Part shown: piece after piece, positions 29,046 to 39,184 of the stretch | Numbering within the stretch: position 1 is the stretch's first letter | How the letters are laid out: the number at the start of each line of letters is the position of its first letter | Assembly (NCBI GenBank): GCA_030180075.1 | Contig: JASNJN010000009.1 | Span: forward strand, 1-46,938 | Direction of reading: 5' to 3' | DNA length: 46,938 nt | From: Mikrocytos mackini | Lineage: Eukaryota > Endomyxa > Ascetosporea > Mikrocytida > Mikrocytiidae | Program-made: the position numbers and the translations under genes | The notes under the pieces: generated by a model | Told to the model about the DNA's origin: nothing | Databases searched by the model: none | The model's input: the letters and a program-made list of their open reading frames with translations, nothing else

Positions 29046-32000
29046 TTAAATAAATGTGTTAATTAATTCTACATTATTAATCCTAAATTCATTTAAATAT
29101 AATTAAATTTCAAAATCTTAATCCACAATTCGTTTGATTTATTTGTAAACATGCATTCACAATCATTTTATTAATCAGATTTCTTTGTTATCCTTGTTCT
29201 ACTATATAACCATTTAAAAGTATCAATTTTCTTTACATTATACATTTTGCTATTCACGGCCTGTAAACGAGTATCTGTATTAATAGTTCCAATCTTGGTG
29301 GAACCTGTGTTAATTTCTCCATACTAAATCTAACTTCACATTATCACTCTAGATGGAAACTCAACATATGTCTGTTGAGCATAGTAAATACATTGTGCCT
29401 AAAAGTCATTATAAGTCTCAAGAACCACAGTATAATTCGCTTCTGTTGGTTTGTTTAAAGCTTTGGTTTGCTTGTTTCTGCCAGTCAATTCCCATGTAAA
29501 GTTTTTTATGTGAAAAGCTTTTCATTTGTAATTGGATTTGACTCTAGGTTGGTGGTATTCGAAGTAAGATTGATCCCGTCTTTTCTGATTCCGAAAGGGC
29601 TTTTGGGGCATTCTACGGCACTGCCCAAAGTTCTAAACTTTAGCCAATATTCCTGATACAAAAGTTGTATCCCTTCAAGCACGAATTCTTTTTACTTTGT
29701 AACAGCTATACTTCTACATCCCAAGGGCCAGAGTCTAGCTATATGCTTTTTTTTGTATTTGTAGTAAATACTCGCCTATACAAACGGAAGATGAGTGGTA
29801 TATAGTTTTCTGTTGAATTTCGGTGTTAATATCGTTAGTGCATGATGAAGTCGCTATATAAGGTCTTGTGGTTCTTTTGTTGTTTTGCTGGAATTAAATA
29901 ATAGTGCTCCGTAGTCAGTATCTCCGTTCATACATTTTTATTTGGAAAATTTTATTTTTACAAAGTTTTACGAAAAAATAGCTCAGCTGCGTGTATATGA
30001 GGTTCAAACTGTTTGAATCAGGGTTGTCCGGGCGGTTTTGGCGGCTGAAGATCAATATTTTGTTCAAAAACTTAAATTATATACTAAGCTCTTATTTTCG
30101 TTCTAAAAACGATATAAATAGATATATTGAAACAGTAGATATCAATACTCTGTGATTAAGGATGCTTAGAGCACTTTTATTTTGAAATTTGTCGTAATAA
30201 CATTATTTCAATCAAGGTATATATTTATTGTAAAGCAACTTTGATCTTGTTTGTTTATAATAATCATTAAATCACGCCAGGTGTTTGAAAATATAATTTA
30301 AAACTAAAATTTAAAATTTTGTAACATAACATTCTACTGTAGGACTCAACGAGCTCACAATCCCGATTCAAGAAGTAATCCAATTGTCTTAAAAGCACAC
30401 ACTACTCAAACAATTTGCATCTAGCTTCCTAGATTCCTCAAAGTTATAGGAAGTTTATATCGTGGTCTGTTGCCAATTCCACTCCCAGTGACTACATACT
30501 AGAAATATGTTCATATACCTTGAAGTCTCAATCTTTACGCCTTTTGAATGATATTCAGACAATTAAACTGTCTTGTTCAATCAACAAAACGAACTACAGT
30601 TTATTCATAAGCTCATTTGGTGAATTAAGATTTACTGTATAGCAAACAACAACGGGAGTCCATATATACATCTCTTTATGTTACACGGGTCTTTTGATAG
30701 CATTGCTTAGGAGTTATTTGTTCGATAGCCTGTATTTCTTCACTGTTCATATTAATGCGGACGTGCATTACCAATTCGCGAAAAATACAATAAAGAAACA
30801 TCGAAGTAATGGGCTACAAGTCGCAGTATAAATGGATTGGGAAAAGGGTAACACACATTTCATTTAAATGAGACGCTTCTATGGGGTTTAAAGATTTATT
30901 GTGAATATGTGCGAATTTGTAGAAAGAAGGAAAGCAATCACACTAACACAAATTTGGAGAGACTTGACAAAATCAGGGGGCGAATGTTATCTACAAGTTG
31001 TGTATTCTGGCATGTTATATGGCTAATAGTTCGAAGAGCATTGCTTGGTTAACACATCGAACTTTTATCTCCGTTGCCAACTAGATAAAGTCATTTATTG
31101 GGGTTGTACAGCAACCAGTTATAAATAAAGGAATCAGATGAGATCAAAGAGAGGAAAATATAAATAGGGGTAAAAATGAAAGTGAATTCGTAAAATATAT
31201 ATAAATTAGATGGTAAATAAATATCATAATATGAGAAAGATACTATAAATAATTGTTTGAAGGTTGTTTAATAATTTGTAGTTATTTTCAATTTATTTTA
31301 TAATTTATATACTAAAATCGCCAACAGAATTTAATGACTATGATATTTTTCTTATCGGTGAAAAGGTAATTGTACTCGGTATTATAATACAATAAGTGAT
31401 GTATTGGTTGGCTGTAATACACTTGTTTATCTAAATGTTATTTAAATGCTGTAAATATGGGTATATTATAATAATTTCTTAACCATTTGATGTGTAATTT
31501 TATTTAAAAAGGAGAAATCGTTAATCCATTTAACCAAGTTTTTTGCATCTATGCATCATAATTTAAATATTTAATGTTAATAATATTCTATGACAAATTT
31601 ACAATACTTACACTTAGACAATATAACTAGGAAATAAAACAAGACAGTTTTTATAGTTTTTCTTGGTGTGACAACTAAATCCACGATCTGTAATTATATT
31701 AAAGATGAAGTTAATATTCATTTATTAAGATAAATTAAATAACGTGCACGAATCACGTATATGGTTAATATTTCTATTTCAATACAACGTGTTCTAGAGT
31801 TTTCAATACCGAGGGTTTGAGTTTTCAATAATTAATACCCTCAATATTTTCGAGAATTGTAAACACTTTTCTAATTTCACATGAATTAGGGCACAACATT
31901 AGTTTCTTAATTCTTGGTAAATTATAAATTAGAGAAATATAACACCTAATATTTAGTATTACAAGTAATTTGAGTTTTATAATAATTCTTTCAATAGAAA

Positions 32001-32265
32001 ATTGTTTAGACCCGGGTTTCTAATTATCAGAAATTTGAAGCAAAAAACTTATCTAAAATTCCTAGAATGCCGCATTAATGTGTTTCTTGCTTTGGAAACT
32101 TCAGTTTAGACCAAATTATTTGAAGATAGGTTTATACAATGTATTCATTTATGTTGTTTCAAATTGGAGTGGTTTAATATATAATCCTATGTAAGATGTT
32201 TTAAATATGAAATACCTCAATCTGATGAGAATTGTAGATTCGATTAAGTTTTTGATACTTTATGT
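29046..32265. other. 3.2 kb without a recognised gene
   Basis: I found no convincing coding sequence. The plus-strand frame 29468-29656 is too short and unlike any family. A lone hAT-type end is at 30019. The expected right end of the 27491 hAT element was not recognised in the first kilobase. A/T content rises towards 31200-31700. Confidence 0.5.
30019..30047. repeat. Solitary hAT-type terminus
   Basis: CAGGGTTGTCCGGGCGG at 30019 is a G+C-rich block starting with the CAGGGTT end shared by the elements at 32274 and 42450. The 8 bases before it, GTTTGAAT, are the reverse complement of the target duplication ATTCAAAC around 32274-33298. No right partner was found. Confidence 0.4.
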
Positions 32266-32273
32266 ATTCAAAC

Positions 32274-33298
32274 CAGGGTTCGGCAAATTCGGGATGTCGT
32301 AAAACATAGAATAATCCACGGGATCAGAGGAAAATTTTTGGATTCTGTCTTTTTTGTATTTTCGATAATATTCAAATATTTTCAACGTTGATCGATGCGA
32401 AGTTGTTTCCTAATCATTATATGATCTTAAACACATGTAGAAGGAATTATTTGACGAACAGTAAATAAACAAGGAATATTTTATTTTTTGATACTTAAGG
32501 ATTTTTATTTGGCAGCTTTGTGTTTTTTGGAAAAGTTTGTTTATCTTCCATGAAACCTTATTTAATACCTCGAAACGCACCATATTCGTACAAGTAGATC
32601 ATAATTTAGATTCATTTCGTTTTTATTGAGTTTTGAACACATGGTTACTAACTTTTAATTTTAGTAATTTTTAATCATACTTTTTAAAAATTATGTAGTT
32701 CAGATCAGACATGAGAATTTCGGGTAGAAAATATAAATATTTGGTAGTAATTTATCATGTAATTTCAAAAATTTTGTTTAAATTTACACCAAAATATGAG
32801 TGGATGTTCAAATTTTTTTAGACTTAAAGCCACGCATATTCCGCTGGGAATCTTCCTCACGTTTGCTTAATTTCCAGAATGTATATATGAAGTTTGTATT
32901 ATTATATTTTCATTATTTTCATGCTTCACAATTTGTTGAGAATTTTTAGCTATTTGGGCCCATCTTCCGCCCGAACCCGACCCGATCGGGACGGTTATTC
33001 TCATGTCTAGTTCAGATATCTCTTATACGAGGACTTCGAAACTTATTTTATAGAAAACTAAGATCATCAACATATGTCATTTTTTAATATTTTGTGTATC
33101 AATTTTAAATTTGTTGTGTTTTTGCTACTCATGAAATTTTTTGGAAAATATTTTGAAAATATTCTTTTGTTCCCAAAACAATGCCTACTTCTCCATTTGG
33201 TTTAGAAATTTTTTTTTCAATAATTTAACCATAAAAAATAAAAGACGGAACAAACCACGGAATCGACCCACAAAAAACACGGAATTTGCCGAGCCCTG
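32274..33298. mobile_element. hAT-type non-autonomous element (1,025 bp) with a perfect 8-bp TSD
   Basis: The left end CAGGGTTCGGCAAATTC pairs with the right end (minus strand) CAGGGCTCGGCAAATTC. Flanks are identical ATTCAAAC (32266-32273 and 33299-33306). The interior is AT-rich, noncoding and related to 1860-2655, except that a 304-bp element is nested at 32706-33009. The CAGGG start and 8-bp duplication are diagnostic of hAT elements. Confidence 0.85.
32706..33009. mobile_element. hAT-type MITE (304 bp) nested in 32274-33298
   Basis: The left end CAGACATGAGAATTTCGGG and right end (minus strand) TAGACATGAGAATAACCG are flanked by identical GTTCAGAT (32698-32705 and 33010-33017). The related locus at about 2480-2487 has a single GTTCAGAT without the insertion, an empty site. 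The right subterminal block CCGCCCGAACCCGAC also occurs in the element at 14669-15550. Confidence 0.85.
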
Positions 33299-33306
33299 AT
33301 TCAAAC

Positions 33307-33756
33307 TCGTATTTTCAGGAATCCATTCCAAGTTCGAGATTTTGTAAAAATATATAGCATCTTAAATTTCAGTTATATTTTGTATTTTACTAATTTCAAT
33401 ATAATTAAATAAATATCTTGGAAAACGTTTGGTCTAAATATAGATTAAGGGCAAAATAATTTATTTAACTTATCTATGTTGTCTAATTCCTGACAATTTG
33501 TGACGAAATACAGAATAGCTTTTTTATACTTTTTTTATTTTGTTAATAAAATATCATTATAGATGTAAAAGAAACATGTTGTAACTTTATGGATTCATTT
33601 CTTCTAGTTAAATTGCTCGTCTACTATATTTAGAGCTTTAGTTAGGATTTTATTAAATTTAAAAAATGATTTACTCAAAGTTTTTTGATATGAAATTGCT
33701 AATAATAGGCTTGTTTTTTAAAAATGGTGTAAACAAACATACCATAATTTAAATGC
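33307..33756. other. AT-rich 3' flank of the 608-residue gene
   Basis: No gene or repeat boundary recognised. Confidence 0.5.
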
Positions 33757-35583
33757 CTATTTTGTCATAATTTTTAATATTTTAAAGGCATATTTGTCGT
33801 TTTTGTAGGTACCTAAACCGGTTACCCTAGCTATAACTCCTTTATAAACTATATTGTCGGAATCCAACATGTATATCACAATTTGGCCATCTATCTTTGA
33901 AGCTGTAACATGCATACTAACTTGATCAAAAAGCGACTTTGTATTCGAACTTCCATCAATTTTAATTGTTCTTTCTTTAGGTAACAAATCGATTTGATTG
34001 TTTGTTGTTGTAAGTTTGAGTTTGTAATCTTTTGTTGTTGTAATATTAAAATCCCCTATATTTGTCTTTTCTGTTTTGTGAGTATTGCCATTGTTTAAGT
34101 TTGTTAGGTTTCTGCTTTTATGTGTCGTCTTATTAAAATTTGAATATGTTTTATATAATTTGCTGGTTTTACTAACAGGCTTCGAGTTGATCACCCCATT
34201 AAAAAGTGCTCTTCCCATATTGTTATTGCTACAAACTAACTTTTCGTCGATTTGATATAAATTTCCCTGTTTTGACAGAACAGTTTTGTTTATATCATTA
34301 ATGAACTCCATTTGTTTCACCATATTCAACGAAAACAACTTATTCTTCTCTGATTCATTTTTACTGCTAAAATCTTTATTGAGATTATGCCCACTTGGAT
34401 CTAGTACGTGATTTCTGTTAACTTTAATAAATAGCCCTCCGTCATATTGAAGGACAACCCAAATTATGACTAGGTTTTCGTCTCTATAAACTTCTCTAAC
34501 ATCCTCTACTATTTTGTTTTTAAATGTGTCGTTTTCCAGGCACATAGTCGCGTTAGTTATATAGTTGAAATAACAAACCTTGCCTACATAATCTATTATT
34601 AAGTGTTCGTTTTTATTGATTTGGATAGTCCTGACAACAAACTCTGTTATCGTCGTTTTAGACTCTGCTATTTCGAGGTGGTTTATGTTAGCCATTTTAG
34701 GATTTTCTTTAAAGTCATAGGGATCCTTCGACGCATTGGACACACTTTCTTCTATTGGTTTTCTTAAAATTTCTTCAGCAATTTCTACATTCCTTGCAAA
34801 AAGCTCTTCCAAAGTAACTTCATAAATCTTTTTATTACCGACAAGCTTAAATTTATGCCTGTCATCTGGGCCCTGGGCTGCTGTTAGGATAGAGTCTTCG
34901 TAGACATGGAAGGAGATTATGTTTGTTTTATTGTCGCCTTCACCCATGTAAGAGCATTCTTTTTTTTGTTCCGTGTCAACAAAGTAGAAAGAATGAGGTG
35001 TATCGTATCTTCTATTCGGCCCTCTTACTGTATAACTACTTAAACAACCGAAAGCGAGAAAACAGACCACGTTCTCGTTTTTTGTTTTGAACATACACAT
35101 AGGGTCTCTGAAACAAACTGGAATCTTTGTCACAGTGAATTCTAAGGGATTCGTTGAGTATTCGCAGCAAAGGAAGGAGTATCTAAAGTGAGAGATAAGC
35201 ATGCGTGTTGGGCTAACAGCAAACCCGGTGCTGTGGGATATGTTGTTTTTAAAGTCGATGGGGTCCACTTCGCGCTTAATCATTTCACAAGTTGCACTGT
35301 TCTTTCCAACCTTACACACTAAAAATTGTGTTGAGTAATCCGGGTATTCCTCCACTATTATGTAGGGTAGAATCTTTTCTACAGGGCTGTAATCGAAGAA
35401 AAATGTCTGCCAACCTGTTGGAATGGGTTTAGTCTTGAAAAGTAGCATGGGTTCAGGTTCGTTGCTATAAACATCCAATGAGCTGCTACTAGATGCGAAT
35501 ATATATGAATCTTTACCCTGATTTCCCACAGAGCGTGTTATGAAGTTATACTTCGTGTTATTCGTTGTATTGGATATTTTCAT
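33757..35583 (-). CDS. Unrecognised 608-residue protein
   Basis: An intact ATG-started gene with no family I can name. The N-terminal half (1-250) has many short hydrophobic strands separated by polar turns and scattered Cys (for example FLCCEY and VVCFLAFGCLSSY), compatible with a beta-rich or propeller-like fold. The part around residues 440-540 is Asn/Thr/Lys-rich and probably disordered. There is no clear signal peptide or membrane helix from the chosen start. The same frame continues upstream of a single TGA located four codons before this ATG (see 35593-35874). It resembles the truncated gene at 26186-27490 in general composition, but I could not establish homology. Confidence 0.75.
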   Translation of the reverse strand: MKISNTTNNTKYNFITRSVGNQGKDSYIFASSSSSLDVYSNEPEPMLLFKTKPIPTGWQTFFFDYSPVEKILPYIIVEEYPDYSTQFLVCKVGKNSATCEMIKREVDPIDFKNNISHSTGFAVSPTRMLISHFRYSFLCCEYSTNPLEFTVTKIPVCFRDPMCMFKTKNENVVCFLAFGCLSSYTVRGPNRRYDTPHSFYFVDTEQKKECSYMGEGDNKTNIISFHVYEDSILTAAQGPDDRHKFKLVGNKKIYEVTLEELFARNVEIAEEILRKPIEESVSNASKDPYDFKENPKMANINHLEIAESKTTITEFVVRTIQINKNEHLIIDYVGKVCYFNYITNATMCLENDTFKNKIVEDVREVYRDENLVIIWVVLQYDGGLFIKVNRNHVLDPSGHNLNKDFSSKNESEKNKLFSLNMVKQMEFINDINKTVLSKQGNLYQIDEKLVCSNNNMGRALFNGVINSKPVSKTSKLYKTYSNFNKTTHKSRNLTNLNNGNTHKTEKTNIGDFNITTTKDYKLKLTTTNNQIDLLPKERTIKIDGSSNTKSLFDQVSMHVTASKIDGQIVIYMLDSDNIVYKGVIARVTGLGTYKNDKYAFKILKIMTK

Positions 35584-35592
35584 TTCTTTGCT

Positions 35593-35874
35593 TCAAAAAT
35601 GCACTTTTTTAGAAAATTGTGGGTATTTTAAAAACCAAATTAAAGTTATAAAACGTTTGGTTCGATGTTTTATGTGCCAAAAAGTGTGTTTCGGGTCTTT
35701 TGGGAGGTTGATTTTCGAAAATGGGTAAAAATCAAAAAAATCATTTACTAAAATACAATTAGTCGCCTTGACCGCACAAAGCATGTAAAAACATTTTAAT
35801 CGTATTTTAGCGTAAGAAAATAAATTTATCATTGTAAAAACGTTGGTTGGAAGCCAAATCAATTTATATTCCAT
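35593..35874 (-). other. In-frame upstream ORF (93 codons) before the 608-residue gene
   Basis: An ATG-started frame (MEYKLIWLPTNVF...) lies in the same frame as the 608-residue protein and is separated from it by one TGA plus three codons. It contains a moderately hydrophobic stretch near its middle. It could be a lost N-terminal extension with a nonsense mutation, or a chance frame. It is Lys/Phe/Ile-rich, as chance frames are here, so I lean to chance. Confidence 0.2.
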
Positions 35875-35903
35875 TTCATTTGTTTCTATGTTTACCTATC
35901 TAT

Positions 35904-37400
35904 TTATTTATTCGTGATTCCACTTTTTATTCCTACTCTTGATCCATTTGCATCCCACAATAAATCTAATTTCTTCCATGCGGGATAACCCAATATTTGA
36001 ACACCTCTTCCCCATGTAACAAGAGCATATGTGCAGTTGTAATTTCCGCCTTCAATTTCCAAATCAAACAATGACATTCCTTCCAAAGAAATGGTCACTT
36101 TAATGTTTTCTAACAAGATATTCAAGTATACGTCGGTAGGAGGTGTGAGTTTATATCTGTATGCGGTGTTCTTGTCTGGCCAGCACACGTAAACGGTACC
36201 ATTACTGTTTTGAGAAAGTAAGTGGGCCCCGTATATTTTCTGTAAACCTAAAAGAACTCTATTTGCATTTCTGTTGTCCAAAATAAACCCGTTTGTTCCT
36301 GAATCGAACATAAAGTTGTTATAACCAAATTTTGGCAATCTATCCCTCTTCATTTCAGCGGAAATAAAACTGAACTCGTAGTCAGGCATGTCATAAACAC
36401 CTGGTTTTCCTGTTGTAGTAATGTATATTCCGTACATCACTGTAAGACTGTAATTAAGCCCTCTCTTATCAAAGTATGTCCATTTGTAGTCTTCTTCATT
36501 AAACTCTGTGTTTATTTTGATTAACCCAGCCACTGTCTGATCGTCATGCGTTTTGCTAGTTGGAGTGTCGTTCACTGTTTGTGTGAACTGTATGTTCTGG
36601 GGCCCAGCGGTGCTGTAGTAAGGTGTGAGAAAAGGGGCTGTTTTGAAGCCTCTCAACCCGAACCCAATTCCGAATATTCCGACTAACTCTGCATTGCCAC
36701 CTCTCAAAAGGTTAAGCTTGTACTCTGTTACAACTTCCATGAACTTAGAGTTCCCGGAGCCAGTTGAAAGAAGCTCGGTTCCTACTACAGAGTTTGAGGC
36801 ATCGCTTACGTATGAAGCGGATGTGCACATGTAACCATCTTTGAACAGATCGGGGCATACGACCAATTGTCCGTAATAGATGGACTCTATGAAAAGAAGT
36901 AAGTTGTCAACGTGTATTCCTTTGTATGTGTCTCTAAAGTCCGTGACTTGATAGCTAAGTGGCAAAACAGCGTGGCTGCTACCTGTGTCAAGAACAACAA
37001 GGTAACCTTCTGGATTGCTCTTTGTGTAAATTATTCCGAAGCTGACCTGTATGAAGTTGTAGACAGGCAGTGATGTCTGAGAAGCAGGCGCAGCGTCACT
37101 TGAACCGATCAAGTCGTCAATCCAGGATTTGTGTATGGATTCAGCTTTGTTCCTGTTGTATTTCATGTGTTCGTGTAGATCAAGTGAATTGGGCTCTTCG
37201 GTTAAATGAGTAAGTTCAGATACTTTAAGACCATCTACGAGCTTTGTCTTTAACTTAAAAACTGGAACGGTTTTATTTCCCAAAATCTGGATAATGGCAG
37301 TATCGTGGCCACTAGTAGGGGTTTGTAGTATTGCTGCACTTGCGAGTGTAACAGAAAGTGCCATAAGACACAACTGAAGCGAGTAATTGTTTTTTGTCAT
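35904..37400 (-). CDS. Secreted pepsin-like aspartyl protease
   Basis: A 498-residue family A1 endopeptidase, expected to act in the secretory path or outside the cell. An N-terminal signal peptide is evident (hydrophobic LQLCLMALSVTLASAA, about residues 8-23), then a pro-like region to about 110. The first catalytic motif is VVLDTGSSHAVLP with Asp138. GIFGIGFG (241-248) matches the usual GILGLGF. The second catalytic motif is MFDSGTNGFIL with Asp366. Both active Asp-(Thr/Ser)-Gly triads are present, so it should be active. Several N-x-S/T sites occur. It is 310 bp from the cyclophilin gene and runs in the same direction. Microsporidia carry expanded aspartyl protease sets, which fits. Confidence 0.93.
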   Translation of the reverse strand: MTKNNYSLQLCLMALSVTLASAAILQTPTSGHDTAIIQILGNKTVPVFKLKTKLVDGLKVSELTHLTEEPNSLDLHEHMKYNRNKAESIHKSWIDDLIGSSDAAPASQTSLPVYNFIQVSFGIIYTKSNPEGYLVVLDTGSSHAVLPLSYQVTDFRDTYKGIHVDNLLLFIESIYYGQLVVCPDLFKDGYMCTSASYVSDASNSVVGTELLSTGSGNSKFMEVVTEYKLNLLRGGNAELVGIFGIGFGLRGFKTAPFLTPYYSTAGPQNIQFTQTVNDTPTSKTHDDQTVAGLIKINTEFNEEDYKWTYFDKRGLNYSLTVMYGIYITTTGKPGVYDMPDYEFSFISAEMKRDRLPKFGYNNFMFDSGTNGFILDNRNANRVLLGLQKIYGAHLLSQNSNGTVYVCWPDKNTAYRYKLTPPTDVYLNILLENIKVTISLEGMSLFDLEIEGGNYNCTYALVTWGRGVQILGYPAWKKLDLLWDANGSRVGIKSGITNK

Positions 37401-37711
37401 TTCAAAAAATTAAGTCCGATTGAAAATAGATCTATAAAAACATAAACGAAGCGATTATTTTGTACAGTTATATTTGAAACGATTCAACATCCGAGTTTAC
37501 AATATCATAAGGGTTTTGGCACAAATAAACATTTTGTACGAGTTTTCATTTTTTATTGAACATAAAAGTTAAAATTTCCAAATATTGTATTTTATTTCCA
37601 TACTCTCATTAACTCAGTACATTACTCAACAGATACAAAATAAAAGCCAATGAAAGAAGTTGTTTGGTGTATGATAAAGATAACACTTCAAAATTTAGTG
37701 TGTTTAATTAT
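37401..37711. other. Intergenic spacer between protease and cyclophilin genes
   Basis: AT-rich, 311 bp, no gene seen. It contains the upstream region of the protease and the 3' end of the cyclophilin gene. Confidence 0.5.
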
Positions 37712-38218
37712 TTATAATTTTTTCATTTCTATTATTCTAATGTCTTCAATAGGTTCGTACAATTTTGTTGTTTCAACTAAACTTAATCTTTCTAACACTT
37801 CTTCTCCTGAAACAACTTTTCCTAGCACTATGTAATCATTCTCAAAGTTATTTAGAGGCGAAATTAACACTGTAAATTGCCAGTCTTTTGTGTAGTTATT
37901 TGTTTTTACAATTAATCCCTTTTCATAAAGTAATTCTTTACTTGTGGAATGCTTTATATCGTTATCTATTCGTACCGTTTGTTTAGTTTTGGATGGTTCC
38001 ATTATACCTGTGTTCTTTACATGTCCAGTTTGAAGATAGTTCAAGGGAGATACTCTGAAGAACAGTAAATTGTTGTAATATGAAGAAATGCACTTTTTTG
38101 AGAAAGTGTCTAGAATTCTTTTGTAATCGAAAGAGGGTGTATTGTATAGCTTAAACTCAAACTTTCCCAATGTAGTGGTCACTAGAAAATGTTGACCTGT
38201 AAAGTTGTTGTCTTTCAT
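37712..38218 (-). CDS. Divergent cyclophilin-type peptidyl-prolyl isomerase
   Basis: A 168-residue cyclophilin-like domain and nothing else, the size of a minimal cyclophilin. The fold landmarks are present: an N-terminal strand LVTTTLGKFEFKLYNTP, YYNNLLFFRVSPLNYLQTG (about 47-65, in place of YDGTxFHRVIPxFMxQGG), DWQFTVLISPLNNF (112-125, in place of NGSQFFIT), and YIVLGKVVSGEEVLERL (129-145). The catalytic Arg of FHR is kept (Arg55) but the His is Phe, and the FMxQGGD and WLDGKHVVFG motifs are eroded. Isomerase activity is therefore uncertain, and it may serve as a binding or spliceosome-type cyclophilin. It faces the proteasome gene across 45 bp. Confidence 0.8.
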   Translation of the reverse strand: MKDNNFTGQHFLVTTTLGKFEFKLYNTPSFDYKRILDTFSKKCISSYYNNLLFFRVSPLNYLQTGHVKNTGIMEPSKTKQTVRIDNDIKHSTSKELLYEKGLIVKTNNYTKDWQFTVLISPLNNFENDYIVLGKVVSGEEVLERLSLVETTKLYEPIEDIRIIEMKKL

Positions 38219-38263
38219 ATTTTAAGTTTTACATTTTGAAAAAAAATAATATTGAGTTTAAGA
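38219..38263. promoter_or_regulatory. 45-bp bidirectional promoter region (cyclophilin / proteasome)
   Basis: Only 45 bp separate the divergent ATGs, and the spacer is almost pure A/T with TTTTAAGTTTTACATTTT and an A8 run. Two start sites must be packed here, or the transcripts must overlap. Confidence 0.6.
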
Positions 38264-38944
38264 ATGAAGGACCCAATAATCAACCCAATAGTAACAACCA
38301 ACACCATATTAGCATCTAAATTCGACGGGGGTGCCGTTGTTTTACTTGACAAACTTGCATGTATTGGTAGGTTCAAAAGATTTCAAAACATCTCTCGTTT
38401 TTTCAAATTCAACGACAACATTCTAATTGCATATTCCGGCGAAGTGGGTGACTTCCAATTCATTAAGCAAGAGCTCCTTCTTGAAGTACGCGGTTTCAGT
38501 TCAACTTCAGAAAGTCAGTACAAAACTTCCCCTCGGCAAGTATACAACTTTCTAATAGAAAAGACCCACATATTAAGAAGAGAAAGAAAGCCTCTATACA
38601 ACGAGTACTTAGTTGTTGGTTTCGAAGACTGTAACAGCACAGACGTGTTCATGGGGTTGGTGGATCACCTAGGAAACGCCTTTGAGGAAAGCCTTATTTG
38701 CACTGGAATGTCTAGACAACTCGCTAGTCCTATAATAGAGCGGACTGGCTCTGCTAAAGACGAAGTTGTGAAGGAAGTAAAGGAAGCCTTTAAAACTTGT
38801 TTTTTGAGGAAAACAAACACAATAGACAATCTTGAAATGGCGGTGTTAGAAAGAGTGGGCGGAGAAATTAAAATAGAAGTGAGTAAGGTTGAAATGACAG
38901 AGATGGAGTATTTTAAAGAGGATATCAAAGGAGAAGTTAATTAA
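38264..38944 (+). CDS. PRE4: 20S proteasome subunit beta-7 (PSMB4/Pre4 type)
   Basis: A 226-residue subunit of the 20S proteasome beta ring, where beta-7 is a non-catalytic structural member. The N-terminal core NPIVTTNTILASKFDGGAVV closely follows the PSMB4 pattern around its processed N-terminus. RFKRFQNISRFFKFNDNILIAYSGEVGDFQFIKQ matches the PSMB4 run RFxNISRxxxxN...GASGDYADFQYLKQ. The translation starts at the ATG at 38264, almost directly at the mature end, so any propeptide is very short. A frame extension to 38252 has no ATG. It shares a 45-bp divergent spacer with the cyclophilin gene. Confidence 0.9.
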   Translation: MKDPIINPIVTTNTILASKFDGGAVVLLDKLACIGRFKRFQNISRFFKFNDNILIAYSGEVGDFQFIKQELLLEVRGFSSTSESQYKTSPRQVYNFLIEKTHILRRERKPLYNEYLVVGFEDCNSTDVFMGLVDHLGNAFEESLICTGMSRQLASPIIERTGSAKDEVVKEVKEAFKTCFLRKTNTIDNLEMAVLERVGGEIKIEVSKVEMTEMEYFKEDIKGEVN

Positions 38945-39184
38945 AATGTAAGCAATGTTTGGTATTACGTATAAATATAAAAAGGATCAAATAACGTAGT
39001 GCTTTTATTCAATTTTAGGATTGATTTTGATAATAATAATCGTTGATAACTTTTCGACATTGAATTATTCGGTTTAGTAATGGGTTCACATGTTTCAAGA
39101 ATTTTAATTTTCTAAACAGAATGCAATAACTTCTCTAATAGAAAGATCTCAAAATTTACGTACTTATGTCTTACAAATATAATT

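Noticed and set aside
37650-37835. 61-codon plus-strand ORF opposite the cyclophilin gene
   Set aside because: It overlaps the 3' part of the cyclophilin gene on the other strand and shows no independent support.
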